DNA of 64,000 nucleotides from Wocania ichthyoenteri Th78. GTDB lineage: Bacteria; Bacteroidota; Bacteroidia; Flavobacteriales; Flavobacteriaceae. The stretch spans positions 719,501 to 783,500 of the forward strand of contig NZ_KN525716.1 of the NCBI RefSeq assembly GCF_000789235.1. The letters run 5' to 3'. The translations under genes and the position numbers were made by a program. The notes under the pieces are model-generated. The model was not told the origin of the DNA. It made no database searches and worked only from the letters and a program-made list of their open reading frames with translations. Position 1 is the stretch's first letter. Each line of letters begins with the position of its first letter. Shown piece by piece: positions 53,176 through 62,692 of the stretch.

Positions 53176-55059
53176 TTAATTCCAGTTAGTGTGGTGACTA
53201 TTTAATGAATCATCATCTAGTCTTTGATATGTGTGAGCTCCAAAATAATCACGCTGTGCTTGTATGATATTTGCTGAAGCATATGGTGTTGTAATCCCAT
53301 TTAAAAACTGAATCGCTTCAGCCAAAGTTGGAGTTGCAATATCATTGAGCACACATTGCGATACTACTTTTTTAACTGCTGGTTTATAGTGATTAAGTAA
53401 ATCTATAAATTGTGAATTGGTCAATATATTGGTTGTGCCCTTGAAGACTTCAACTAAGTTTTCCATCAATGAAGATCTAATAATACAGCCGTTTGTCCAG
53501 ATTCGTGCTATTTCACTTAAATTTATATTCCAATTAAATTTATTAGAAGCTTCAGAAATTAGCTTGAAACCTTGATAATGGTTTATTATTCTTGCAAATT
53601 GATAGGCTTCTAAAATTTCAGATGAAGACAGATTTAATTCTGATGCAACTTCACTTTTAAAATTACTGTTAAGCTGAATTCTTTCGTCTTTAAAAAACGA
53701 AGTATATCTAGCAAATAACGCCGACGCTATTAAGGTACTTGGTACACCGAGTTCCGCTGAAGCAATAGTTGTCCAGTTTCCTGTGCCTTTATTTCCTGCT
53801 TTGTCAAGTATCTTATTAACTAGCCAATCGTTACCTTCTTTTTTTCTTAAAATATCTATTGTTATTTCTAGTAAATAGCTGTTTGCTGTGCTTTTCCAAG
53901 TTTCTAAAACATCAGCTATTTGGTCTAAATTTTGACCTGAAGTTTCTAAAATAGAACACACCTCAGCTAGCAATTGCATTTCTACATACTCCACACCATT
54001 ATGCCCCATTTTTACAAAATGCCCGCTTCCTTCTGGCCCAACATAAGTACAACATGGTAAGTTGTTTTGGTCTTTTGCAGCAATTGTTTCTAGAAAAGGC
54101 TTCACGTTATTGTACGCCTCTAAATCTCCACTTGGCATTATTGATGGCCCATGTAATGCACCTTCTTCGCCTCCCGAAACTCCTGTTCCAACAAAATGAA
54201 TGCCTTTGGATTTTAAATATTCAAAACGTTCTTTAGTTTTTAAATAATTAGAATTTCCACCATCAATTAAAATATCGTTTTTAGATAAATGCGGAAGTAA
54301 ATCTTCAATCAGATAATCTATTGTTTTACCCGCATTAACCATGAGCATAATTTTTCTTGGTTGTTGTAATGACTTTACAAATGCAGCTATATCTTCAAAA
54401 GCAGAAGCTTCTGATAATTCAGAATATTTAGACTTAAAATCTTTAGCTATATTTTCTTCTATACCATCAACGTGTCTATTAAACATTGAAATATTAAACC
54501 CATTATTGGCAAAGTTTCTACATAAGCTTTTGCCCATGACTCCTAAACCAAATAATCCAAATTCTGATGTATTCACTAACTCGTTTTTTATAGTTTTTAT
54601 AATATTCTCTGGTGCTAAACTAATATCAATTTGCAATGCTTTTTTAGGGTTTTCCAAAATATTAAATTGAGATTGTAGTAACTCTGAAGGCATAAAATGA
54701 TCAGGTCTTTTATTAATTCTATTGTAAATCTGATTAAACGATCCAGACAAGTAAACCCATTTCGTTTTGCTTTCAATATCAAAACTTAAAATATCGCGAT
54801 ATGTTTGTTTTAATGCAGAACATACAATTATACAACTGTTTTTAGTCAATTGCTTTTTAGCTAAATCGTTTAAAGCTTCTAACCAATCTTGTCTGTCCTC
54901 ATCATTTAACGGCTGACCATTAGCCATTTTTTTGATATTATTTTTAGAATGAAAATCGTCACCATCAAAAAAAGGAATATTTAATTCTTGGGCTAGCAAT
55001 TTTCCAATAGTGCTTTTTCCACTTCCAGAAACACCCATTATGAAAATTACTTTTTTCAA
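53176..55059 (-). CDS. Gluconokinase : 6-phosphogluconate dehydrogenase fusion
   Basis: A 627-residue two-domain protein. Residues 1-165 are gluconokinase: P-loop GVSGSGKSTIGK and FFDGDDFHSKNNIKKMANGQ, PLNDEDRQDWL. From about 166 it is a complete decarboxylating 6-phosphogluconate dehydrogenase: FGLFGLGVMGKSL, KMGHNGVEYVEMQL with catalytic Lys and Asn, the signature LDKAGNKGTGNW, and the terminal FGAHTYQRL. It should take gluconate to ribulose 5-phosphate with gain of a reduced nucleotide. I see no stop or frameshift between the domains. It could supply NADPH for DEH reduction. Confidence 0.9.
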   Translation of the reverse strand: MKKVIFIMGVSGSGKSTIGKLLAQELNIPFFDGDDFHSKNNIKKMANGQPLNDEDRQDWLEALNDLAKKQLTKNSCIIVCSALKQTYRDILSFDIESKTKWVYLSGSFNQIYNRINKRPDHFMPSELLQSQFNILENPKKALQIDISLAPENIIKTIKNELVNTSEFGLFGLGVMGKSLCRNFANNGFNISMFNRHVDGIEENIAKDFKSKYSELSEASAFEDIAAFVKSLQQPRKIMLMVNAGKTIDYLIEDLLPHLSKNDILIDGGNSNYLKTKERFEYLKSKGIHFVGTGVSGGEEGALHGPSIMPSGDLEAYNNVKPFLETIAAKDQNNLPCCTYVGPEGSGHFVKMGHNGVEYVEMQLLAEVCSILETSGQNLDQIADVLETWKSTANSYLLEITIDILRKKEGNDWLVNKILDKAGNKGTGNWTTIASAELGVPSTLIASALFARYTSFFKDERIQLNSNFKSEVASELNLSSSEILEAYQFARIINHYQGFKLISEASNKFNWNINLSEIARIWTNGCIIRSSLMENLVEVFKGTTNILTNSQFIDLLNHYKPAVKKVVSQCVLNDIATPTLAEAIQFLNGITTPYASANIIQAQRDYFGAHTYQRLDDDSLNSHHTNWN

Positions 55060-55071
55060 TGCTTTTTTGTT

Positions 55072-56100
55072 TTATTGATTGGGTATTGTATTTTCTCCCA
55101 CGGTTGCTTCTTTAAACCAAACTTCTGCATAACTTCCGTTTGCATATTGCTTTGCGATATCGCCACCATAAATTTCTGATTTAGTAGATTTCCCATTAGC
55201 TTGATTATAAGCCCCTTGTTTAAAATATTGTATTTCGCCAGCATAGGCCATTTCACGTTCAACTCCACCACCTTTATCTCTATTTGCGTACACTTTTAAA
55301 ACTTGCTCAGGAATATCTTCTCTAGATGCAAATTCTGATTTTATCAAACTTTTTGTAAACTGAACTGTTTTATGATTTTTATTAGTAAAAGTTAAATACA
55401 TAATACCATTGTAAACATTTACTTCATAACTAAACTCTTCACCTAAGGCAATACCATCCTCTGGTTCTTTTGGGTATTCCGTTGGACTTGAACCAACATC
55501 AGAAAAATTATAACCCCAAACTGCAGTTGAATAATCAAATCTTCCAATATTATCACCTTTGGTATTGATTTCGTAATTCCAAAACACAGAGCCTTTTGTA
55601 TGACCTGGGAACTTTTTATAGAAGATTTTTAACGGTTCATTTTCATGCCCTTCATCACTGTGAATTTGACCAACGACTACTGAATGTGAAGAGGAAACCC
55701 TTGCATCACCAGTTGTTGATACATGCTGAACTTTTAAAGTACCCGTTAATTTTCCGCCTTCTTCTGGAATCCAATGTTTTTTTTCTCCTAATTCTGTTCT
55801 GGTGTTACTTGATGTTCTTGAAGTAATACCAGAATTTGGTGTTTTATAAACTACCCAATCTGTATTGCCATCATTTTCAACATAAAAAAAGTCATCCTTT
55901 TGGAAATTAACTAAACTATCACAATATGTGCCATCACCTAAAAGGATTTTCCATTTATCCATAAATGGAATAACATCGCTTGGGTATTTAACCTGTTCTT
56001 TTATTTCGTTTTTTTTAAATGCCTTTGATTCTATTTTTGAATTGTTTTTACATGAAAAAACTATAAAAACTGGGACTATAATGATTAGTGATTTTTTCAT
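55072..56100 (-). CDS. PL7 alginate lyase lipoprotein (second type, copy 2)
   Basis: A 342-residue lipoprotein (VFIVFSC, Cys17). PL7 motifs are NTRTELGE, VVGQIHSD and QYFKQGAYNQ. It is a close paralogue of the lyase at 50776-51840: both share GDARVSSSHSVV-like and FYKKFPGHTKGSVFW-like segments. It lies 12 bp upstream of the fusion gene. The two copies flank the fusion and Nramp-like genes, which suggests that those two genes were inserted between, or duplicated along with, the lyases. Confidence 0.88.
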   Translation of the reverse strand: MKKSLIIIVPVFIVFSCKNNSKIESKAFKKNEIKEQVKYPSDVIPFMDKWKILLGDGTYCDSLVNFQKDDFFYVENDGNTDWVVYKTPNSGITSRTSSNTRTELGEKKHWIPEEGGKLTGTLKVQHVSTTGDARVSSSHSVVVGQIHSDEGHENEPLKIFYKKFPGHTKGSVFWNYEINTKGDNIGRFDYSTAVWGYNFSDVGSSPTEYPKEPEDGIALGEEFSYEVNVYNGIMYLTFTNKNHKTVQFTKSLIKSEFASREDIPEQVLKVYANRDKGGGVEREMAYAGEIQYFKQGAYNQANGKSTKSEIYGGDIAKQYANGSYAEVWFKEATVGENTIPNQ

Positions 56101-56129
56101 TTTAAGGGTTTATATTACTATTTATAAGG

Positions 56130-56147
56130 TTCCTGCCAGCGCAGGAA
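56130..56147. repeat. Short GC-richer hairpin between PL6 and PL7 genes
   Basis: TTCCTGC-CAGC-GCAGGAA is a perfect 7-bp inverted repeat in the 52-bp gap between the PL7 start and the PL6 stop. No U-tract follows on the coding strand. It resembles short palindromic intergenic repeats and may serve as an mRNA processing or stability element within the operon. Confidence 0.45.
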
Positions 56148-56151
56148 TAAA

Positions 56152-58479
56152 TTAATACATCAATGTCATTACTAAGTTTTCTTCCGTCTTAATTTGTCCT
56201 GAATTGATGATTGTATTATCAGATTCTACATTATTTTTTGCTCCCCAAAGAATAGAAACAAACTTCACTTTATTGTTTTTAAATGTGTTATTGTTAATAT
56301 TTACATTTACAATTCCATTATGATTTAGTAATCTTTTATTTTTCTCTTTTGCACCACAATTAATAAACGTACTATTTGTTACTAATAGGTTTCCACCAAT
56401 AGTAGATTCGTCATAGCCGCCTCTGTAATAATCAATAACATTTGCTTTTACATTATTGAAGTTACAGTTGTTTATAGTTAAATATTCTGTATTATAATCT
56501 CCTTTATCATTTATTTCTTCAGATAGTTCTATACCATTCTCACAGTTAGAAATTGAAGTGTTTTCAAAAGTAATACTTTCTGCAAACGATTCTTTATAGC
56601 CTTTTAATACATAGTTAAAATCGCTTATTTCAGAACCAGAAACTGTTAAACCAAAGTGATTAGACATGTTTTCTTTTAAACTTGCAAATGCATAGTTTGA
56701 ATTGTTCCCTTTTAAGATTATATTATTTACTATTATTTTTCCTTTAGGCTGTAATGAAAATAGAGGTGTGTTAGCTTCTCCAGAATAAACAAGTTGTGCT
56801 TTTGTTTCTCCTTTAGATTGAATAATAAGTGTTTTATTAATTACCAAAGATGTATCTAAACTGTAAACACCTTTAGCTAAAGCAATAACATCTCCATTAT
56901 GTGCTTCATTTATTTTGGTTTGTATTTCCGAAACATTGGTAACATTATGTATTACAGGGTCTTTAACTTTTGCTTCGTTAGAAAACCAAGTAGTGCCATA
57001 TTTGGACTTATCCAAAATATTTGGATTGGAAACATCAACTCCTACAACTGCACCAATACTTTTACTATTCTTCCTAGATGTACCGAATAAATCGTTTTCA
57101 ATAGTGTTAAAACCGAAACCATTATAAGCTTCAACTTCGCTAGGAATTCCGATTGGAAGCATAATATTATCTGATACTTCCTTCAATTCTAAAGATGCTT
57201 CAACAATACCTCCATCAAAACCCTTAAACTTAACCCCCTTGTTATCTACTATATTGTTTTTAAAAGTGACTCCATCTGCTTTATCATTTTCAATAACTAT
57301 ATTTTCATTTCCTTTTTCATTGTACACAATATTATTAGCGACTGTAGTTCTAATGGCTCTTGCTGAACGAATTTCAGATTTTGGTAATACATCTGCTTGC
57401 GCAATATTTGTTCCTACACCAAATTGCCAAGGCGAACTACAATTTACATACGTATTATAGGCAACAACAACGTCAGTAACTTGATTGTAACGATTTAATG
57501 GTGATTTTGGAATTCCATTCATTACTGCCAATGGACTTCTGAAACTTTTCCCTTTTAAATTAAAGAAGTAGTTGTTGGTTACCCAATGCCCCGTATTAAT
57601 AATACGAATTCCTCCATAATTTTCGTTTACACCATCACCTATAAAATAATTCCCGTCAATAGTCACATAATTTCCATGTCGAGTAACTAAAGAACCTTCA
57701 CTTTTATAAAACACATTGTTTCTAAACTCATTAAAGTTTGTTTTACTAGAAATTATCTCAACCTCACCATTACACTCTTCGAACAAATTATTAGCAACCA
57801 AAGTATGGCTTGGTGACATTGATGTATAACTATCCCCCAATTGAATGGTTTCACCACTAGGACCTCCTTTTACAGGTCTTGGTCCAAAATGATTATTTAC
57901 AATTTGATGATAATTATTAATACTTTCAATACCTGCTATATTAATTCTTACAGTTGGTCCTCTATTTGTTTTCCCAGCTATATAACAATTGCTTAACTCA
58001 TTGTGTCTTCCCCAGAAATTTACCCATAAATCACTTTTATCTCGTTTTGGTTTATTGAAATCTTCGATAACACAATTAGTTAATTTACAGTTATTAGCTA
58101 TTTCATCTAATGTATCTTTATGGCTTATTTTAAAATCAACTACAGCATTGGTTGGCGAATAACCATTTTTGAAATATAATCCTTCAGCAACCAAATATTC
58201 ACCTCCGAATTTTAAATACGATTTACCCTCAATGCTAACTTTACCGGCTGTTTCAGCTTTTAGGGTTATTGGGTTATCTTTGGTTCCCTTACCTCTAAAT
58301 TTAATTTCAACATCTTTCCAAATACCATTTGCTAATACAATTAGATCTCCTTCTTTACTGTTTTTAATTGCGTCGTTCAGTTCTTCAATATTAGCTACTT
58401 TAATTTCGCTTGTTTGTGTTTGTTGATTACAAGCCATTAATAAAACAACTAAGCTTAAGGCGAATATGGTTTTCTTCAT
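56152..58479 (-). CDS. PL6 alginate lyase lipoprotein
   Basis: About 775 residues from the ATG at 58479, giving the lipoprotein signal MKKTIFALSLVVLLMAC. It is a chondroitinase-B-like right-handed beta-helix: VANIEELNDAIKNSKEGDLI at the start, then catalytic Lys in EIISSKTNFNEFRNN and Arg in SLVTRHGNYVTIDGNYF. A second parallel beta-helix domain covers about residues 500-775, as in long two-domain PL6 enzymes. It opens the operon PL6-PL7-fusion-Nramp-PL7-SDR. No GntR box is visible in the 180 bp before it. Confidence 0.9.
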   Translation of the reverse strand: MKKTIFALSLVVLLMACNQQTQTSEIKVANIEELNDAIKNSKEGDLIVLANGIWKDVEIKFRGKGTKDNPITLKAETAGKVSIEGKSYLKFGGEYLVAEGLYFKNGYSPTNAVVDFKISHKDTLDEIANNCKLTNCVIEDFNKPKRDKSDLWVNFWGRHNELSNCYIAGKTNRGPTVRINIAGIESINNYHQIVNNHFGPRPVKGGPSGETIQLGDSYTSMSPSHTLVANNLFEECNGEVEIISSKTNFNEFRNNVFYKSEGSLVTRHGNYVTIDGNYFIGDGVNENYGGIRIINTGHWVTNNYFFNLKGKSFRSPLAVMNGIPKSPLNRYNQVTDVVVAYNTYVNCSSPWQFGVGTNIAQADVLPKSEIRSARAIRTTVANNIVYNEKGNENIVIENDKADGVTFKNNIVDNKGVKFKGFDGGIVEASLELKEVSDNIMLPIGIPSEVEAYNGFGFNTIENDLFGTSRKNSKSIGAVVGVDVSNPNILDKSKYGTTWFSNEAKVKDPVIHNVTNVSEIQTKINEAHNGDVIALAKGVYSLDTSLVINKTLIIQSKGETKAQLVYSGEANTPLFSLQPKGKIIVNNIILKGNNSNYAFASLKENMSNHFGLTVSGSEISDFNYVLKGYKESFAESITFENTSISNCENGIELSEEINDKGDYNTEYLTINNCNFNNVKANVIDYYRGGYDESTIGGNLLVTNSTFINCGAKEKNKRLLNHNGIVNVNINNNTFKNNKVKFVSILWGAKNNVESDNTIINSGQIKTEENLVMTLMY

Positions 58480-58614
58480 GTGTTTATTTATTATGTATAC
58501 AAAATTACTTGTAGTCATTTATGTTTTTCTATAAATTTATATATAACTCTTTAAATAGTTAATCTTTTATAAAACACTTTTAAAACTTCATTCGATTATT
58601 CAGGTATTTAAAAA

Positions 58615-58637
58615 AGCCTTTTAATAATTAAAAGGCT
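58615..58637 (-). terminator. Intrinsic terminator of the lamin-tail gene
   Basis: AGCCTTTTAA, loop TTA, TTAAAAGGCT followed by TTTTTT on the minus strand: a 10-bp perfect stem and U-tract 26 bp after the stop of the gene at 58663-59736. Confidence 0.85.
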
Positions 58638-58662
58638 CTTAAATCAATCAAACTAATTCTAA

Positions 58663-59736
58663 TCACTCAATTACTATTTTTTTAACTAGACTACTATTAT
58701 CAGTATTTACTTTTAAAAGATAAATACCAATACTTAAATCTGATACATCCAATCTATTATTAACTAAATTATTTTCAGAAATTACTTTTTTACCAATAAG
58801 GCTATACATTTCTACAGAAGAAACTTTTACAATTTTTGATTCTATAGTTATAATATCTTTTACTGGATTTGGATAAATTTTAAAGTTTGAAGCTAAAACA
58901 TCTTCAGTTGATAAAGTAGTATTTTGAGACGGATTAGCAGAACCTATATGATTTAATTCTGAACCAGCAAAGCTATTAGGGGTGCTTCGATTAGTTGTAG
59001 AGCTTAATACCCAATTTGGCACATTTCCTGACGGAATATCTCCACCAACCCAGTCTGATGTTGACTCATCATTTGTTACAACAGACCCTGTTGAATTTCC
59101 TATTCTAGCTGCATAATCGTATTGGGTTGTTGTTTGTATAACTGTTGCTCCAGCTGGAAACTTTAAAGTTCCTGTTGTTACTATAGCGTCTTCGGCAAAT
59201 ATAACATTGGCATAAGCAAACTCATCATGTGGTAAAGTACCGTCATCATCAGCAAATGAAATACCATCTAAAACTGTCCAACCAGCATAAACCGCCCCAT
59301 CAGGTGTTCCGTCATCATCACTATCTATATCATCACTACTTGAAGGAGCCGTTGCAGACTGAATTAACAAATAAGTATGTGTTTGATCTTCTAAATTACC
59401 ATCATTTAAATCTAAAACAACTGTTGCATCTGGGTCAACGGTATAAGGGTGGCCTGTTGCTAAAAGCACTAAATACCCATTTGATCCTAATGTCAATCCT
59501 GATAAATCCATGATATCAAATTCAATATCACCTGGACTATTACCGTCATCACCATCTCCATCAATTCCAACTAAATATGTTCCTGCTCCAATTGTCGCAT
59601 TTGCAGCACCCCGAATTTCAATATATTCGTTTGGAGCATCAGTCCCTGGAGGGCTTATAAAGATTTCATTTATATAAAGTTGAGCGCTAACTAATTGGCT
59701 AGCAAACAATAAAGTAAAAAGTAATTTTGTTTTCAT
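58663..59736 (-). CDS. Lamin-tail-domain protein with T9SS sorting domain
   Basis: A 357-residue secreted protein: signal peptide (FASQLVSAQ), an LTD-like beta domain starting LYINEIFISPPGTDAPNEYIE, and a C-terminal type A sorting domain (KIYPNPVKDIITIES ... GIYLLKVNTDNSSLVKK). Aspartate-rich stretches (DGDGDDGNSPGD, DDIDSDDDGTPD) suggest calcium binding. No catalytic motif is seen. It is alone in its transcript with a three-box promoter (59800-59844), as strongly marked as that of the PL6 gene next to it, so it is part of the alginate response. Function unknown. Confidence 0.75.
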   Translation of the reverse strand: MKTKLLFTLLFASQLVSAQLYINEIFISPPGTDAPNEYIEIRGAANATIGAGTYLVGIDGDGDDGNSPGDIEFDIMDLSGLTLGSNGYLVLLATGHPYTVDPDATVVLDLNDGNLEDQTHTYLLIQSATAPSSSDDIDSDDDGTPDGAVYAGWTVLDGISFADDDGTLPHDEFAYANVIFAEDAIVTTGTLKFPAGATVIQTTTQYDYAARIGNSTGSVVTNDESTSDWVGGDIPSGNVPNWVLSSTTNRSTPNSFAGSELNHIGSANPSQNTTLSTEDVLASNFKIYPNPVKDIITIESKIVKVSSVEMYSLIGKKVISENNLVNNRLDVSDLSIGIYLLKVNTDNSSLVKKIVIE

Positions 59737-59799
59737 AATTTATTTTATAAAAATTAATATTAATTTTTATAACAAATGGCAGGAAAAAGTAGATTTATA

Positions 59800-59844
59800 T
59801 TGGAAAACCAAATTGGTTTACCAGATTGGTTTTCCAAATATATA
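59800..59844 (-). promoter_or_regulatory. Three-box GntR operator at the lamin-tail gene
   Basis: TGGAAAACCA (59801-59810), TGGTTTACCA (59814-59823) and TGGTTTTCCA (59827-59836) repeat at an exact 13-bp period; the outer two are reverse complements of one another, making the whole site symmetric. The outer box joins TATATTTG on the minus strand. Confidence 0.75.
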
Positions 59845-59938
59845 TATTTATTAATCAAATTATTTTAACATAAAGCTTTAAAACAGATTATTAAATTTCT
59901 CAGTTGACCCTATATACTCATAATAATCTGATAATCAA

Positions 59939-62539
59939 TTAATGGGAAACAATAAGCATTTTAGAACTATTTACACGACTATCGCTAGAAAAATTAATAA
60001 TATATGTTCCGTTTGAAATTAATGATGTGTCTATTTCCGTAGAAGTAGAATTAATTGCTTTCTCAATAATTTTTCTACCATCCAGACTATAAATTTGCAT
60101 AGTCTTGATTACATTATTTAAACTTTTAACATGTAATATATTTTTTGCTGGCATTGGATAAAGCACAATTTTGTTTTCTTGATTCACTTCATCTACAGAT
60201 AAGCTTGAAGATCCATAAAATTCAATTTCACCAACTGCACTCCAAACACTTGTTCTAGTATCCCCAGTACTATTAAATCTTCCGTACCCCATTAATTTAA
60301 CATAACGTGCATTTACGTCTGCAGTAATTTCATATTGATTAAAATCAGTTGTGCTAGTAGCCGTTAATAACAAATCCCCAGAAGTTGGTAACACCATTGT
60401 AAAATCTAAGGGGTCCGTTCCGGTTGTTGAAACCAAAACCTGGAAACCAAAAGCATCTGATTTATTTGTGGTGCTAAACTGTACTAAATCAAGACTATGT
60501 GTACTACCTAAATCATAAATAATATATTCTCCATCACCTTTAACACCGTCTACCACGGTACCATCATCTGCAGCCCAAACTGTACCATTATCTTTATCTA
60601 AAGTATTTGATGCATAATTAGTTTTACCACCTCCAACTTCTTCTTTTGAAAACGAATGAATTGTTACTGGATCTCCAGCTAAACCAGTATTAATAAGGTC
60701 ATAAATATCTGTTAAATCTGCACCTTCTTGCGTAACAGTTAAAGTTCTTACAATATCATCGCCTCCTGGATCTTGAGTAAAAGTTACCATACCTACTCTA
60801 CTACTTGTATTCACATTTTCTGTAACTGTAACCGAAACTGTTGCATTATCAGTACCCGAATTAGTATCAATAGATATCCATGCATCGTTAGATACTGCAG
60901 TCCAACTTACATTTGCATTAACTGAAACATCATAGCTAGCAGCAACTGAAGTAAGCGTTGACAGACTACTAACTGTTAAAGATTCTGGTATTACAATATT
61001 ACAATCACCATCATTTATATTAGCGCCTAAATTATCTAAAAAACAAGCTCCAATTCCGTAACCAACCATAGCATCAGTTGTTGGTGCATAAACACCCATA
61101 TCGGCACCTTTACCTACAGATCCTGTTCCTGAAAAAGTAATAATCTCATCCGAAGCAGTAGCCATAATTCCTGTCTCTTCAGCAAACCCTGCGTTTGTTT
61201 CACCCAAAGTAGTTCCTGTATAAACGTTTCCAGTATAAGTTAATGCTGTACCCATATCTGCATACGAAGTAGGCGTATCACCCGAAATAACGTCTGATAA
61301 ATTTGGATCAGCAGCAGCAAAATAAATTAAGTTATTCGAAACTGTTCCTGTTGGATCGGTAGACCCTTTATCCGTATTATAAAACAAAGGCGCATTCGTA
61401 TTTACAATCGAGTTATTAGAAATAGTAATATTTTCAGATTTTTGATAGCCGTTTGAAGTACCTGTAGCAGTACAAGTAACAGCAGCATTATCACCTCCTC
61501 CTATAAATGTTATACCATTATTCCATTTAGCTTGACTGTTTACGGTAATACAATCTTGAATATAATTATTAGTAATTGTATGGTTACTATCCGTAATTCT
61601 AATCCCTCCGGTACCATCAACGTCTTCTCCTAAAAAGTAATTTCCATCTACTGTAGCGCCAGAACCATGACGTAGAACTAAAGAGCCTCTACATCTTCTA
61701 AAAGTGTTATTCGTAAATATATTGTTTTTGCTTTTATTAGTGATGATTTCATTCTCTCCATCAGACTCAACGAAATAATTATTACTAACCGTAACATTGC
61801 TATTTACATTTTGATATTCACTAGTACCAATACGAATCGTTTCACTATCTCCAGAATTACTTAGCGTGTTATCAATTTTCTCATATCTATAGAAATAATT
61901 GTTGCTAATTGTATGACCAACTGTTGCACATCGATTGTCTTCAGCATTGTATTGATATTCTGCTAAAATCAAAGCACCTGCACTTACTTTATTCATGAAA
62001 GAACAATTAATTACAGTATTGTAAGTTCCGTAAAGCACAATCCACCTGTGTTTTGTGATAGAGCCATTCGCTATATCATCAGCCACGTCATCTGGATCTA
62101 TTGCTAAGCCACCAATAGCACAATTTTGAATGGTACTATAATTAGCATAATCAGTGCCATTTCTGAATTGAATAAAATTGCTAGCTCCATAACCACCATC
62201 CCAATGAAAACCATCAACAACAACGTAATCACCACCAATATTCATTTGTAAACCACCGTTAAAAACAACGCCCCCCGGTGTTTCTGCTCTAAATACAATT
62301 GGATGGCCTGCTGTTCCATTACCAATAAAGTCTATGCGCTCATCAGTACTGTAAGTACCATTTGCCAATATAATTTCATCTCCTGGGCCATAAGTCTGAT
62401 CCTCTAATGCTTCAGGATCTGAAATATTATAAGTGGTTTGAGAAAACACATTATAATTACTGAAAAGAATTAATGTAAAAATGCAACTTCTAAATAAAAT
62501 CCCGCTTATTAAAGAACATAAGGTTTGAGCAATTTTCAT
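59939..62539 (-). CDS. PL6 alginate lyase with BACON, F5/8-type C and T9SS domains
   Basis: An 866-residue secreted enzyme. After a signal peptide comes the PL6 beta-helix (about 35-510) with catalytic Lys and Arg in EIITNKSKNNIFTNN and SLVLRHGSGATVDGNYF. A BACON domain follows (about 525-610; VNANVSWTAVSNDAWISID, GMVTFTQDPGG), then an F5/8 type C (discoidin-like) binding domain (about 625-770) and a type A T9SS sorting domain (VLYPMPAKNILHVKS ... GTYIINFSSDSR). It should attack alginate outside the cell or on the surface. It has a three-box promoter shared with the divergent RraA-like gene. Confidence 0.9.
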   Translation of the reverse strand: MKIAQTLCSLISGILFRSCIFTLILFSNYNVFSQTTYNISDPEALEDQTYGPGDEIILANGTYSTDERIDFIGNGTAGHPIVFRAETPGGVVFNGGLQMNIGGDYVVVDGFHWDGGYGASNFIQFRNGTDYANYSTIQNCAIGGLAIDPDDVADDIANGSITKHRWIVLYGTYNTVINCSFMNKVSAGALILAEYQYNAEDNRCATVGHTISNNYFYRYEKIDNTLSNSGDSETIRIGTSEYQNVNSNVTVSNNYFVESDGENEIITNKSKNNIFTNNTFRRCRGSLVLRHGSGATVDGNYFLGEDVDGTGGIRITDSNHTITNNYIQDCITVNSQAKWNNGITFIGGGDNAAVTCTATGTSNGYQKSENITISNNSIVNTNAPLFYNTDKGSTDPTGTVSNNLIYFAAADPNLSDVISGDTPTSYADMGTALTYTGNVYTGTTLGETNAGFAEETGIMATASDEIITFSGTGSVGKGADMGVYAPTTDAMVGYGIGACFLDNLGANINDGDCNIVIPESLTVSSLSTLTSVAASYDVSVNANVSWTAVSNDAWISIDTNSGTDNATVSVTVTENVNTSSRVGMVTFTQDPGGDDIVRTLTVTQEGADLTDIYDLINTGLAGDPVTIHSFSKEEVGGGKTNYASNTLDKDNGTVWAADDGTVVDGVKGDGEYIIYDLGSTHSLDLVQFSTTNKSDAFGFQVLVSTTGTDPLDFTMVLPTSGDLLLTATSTTDFNQYEITADVNARYVKLMGYGRFNSTGDTRTSVWSAVGEIEFYGSSSLSVDEVNQENKIVLYPMPAKNILHVKSLNNVIKTMQIYSLDGRKIIEKAINSTSTEIDTSLISNGTYIINFSSDSRVNSSKMLIVSH

Positions 62540-62600
62540 TTTAGTTTAATTAAGTTAATTTTTGAAACAATTTCGCAGGTTAATTATAAATGAGTATTTT

Positions 62601-62645
62601 TGGAAAACCAAATTGGTTAACCAGATTGGTTTTCCAAATATAAAT
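62601..62645. promoter_or_regulatory. Three-box GntR operator between PL6 and the RraA-like gene
   Basis: TGGAAAACCA (62602-62611), TGGTTAACCA (62615-62624) and TGGTTTTCCA (62628-62637) at a 13-bp period, with TATATTTG joining on the minus strand. The site lies between two divergent genes, 62 bp from the PL6 start and 55 bp from the RraA-like start, and could control both. Confidence 0.75.
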
Positions 62646-62692
62646 ATATTTTGGTGCTTTACAAATAATTTTAATTAAAAACACTTAACGTC

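Noticed and set aside
56130-56147. Rho-independent terminator between PL6 and PL7
   Set aside because: The stem is good but no U-tract follows in the direction of transcription, and the genes appear to form one operon.
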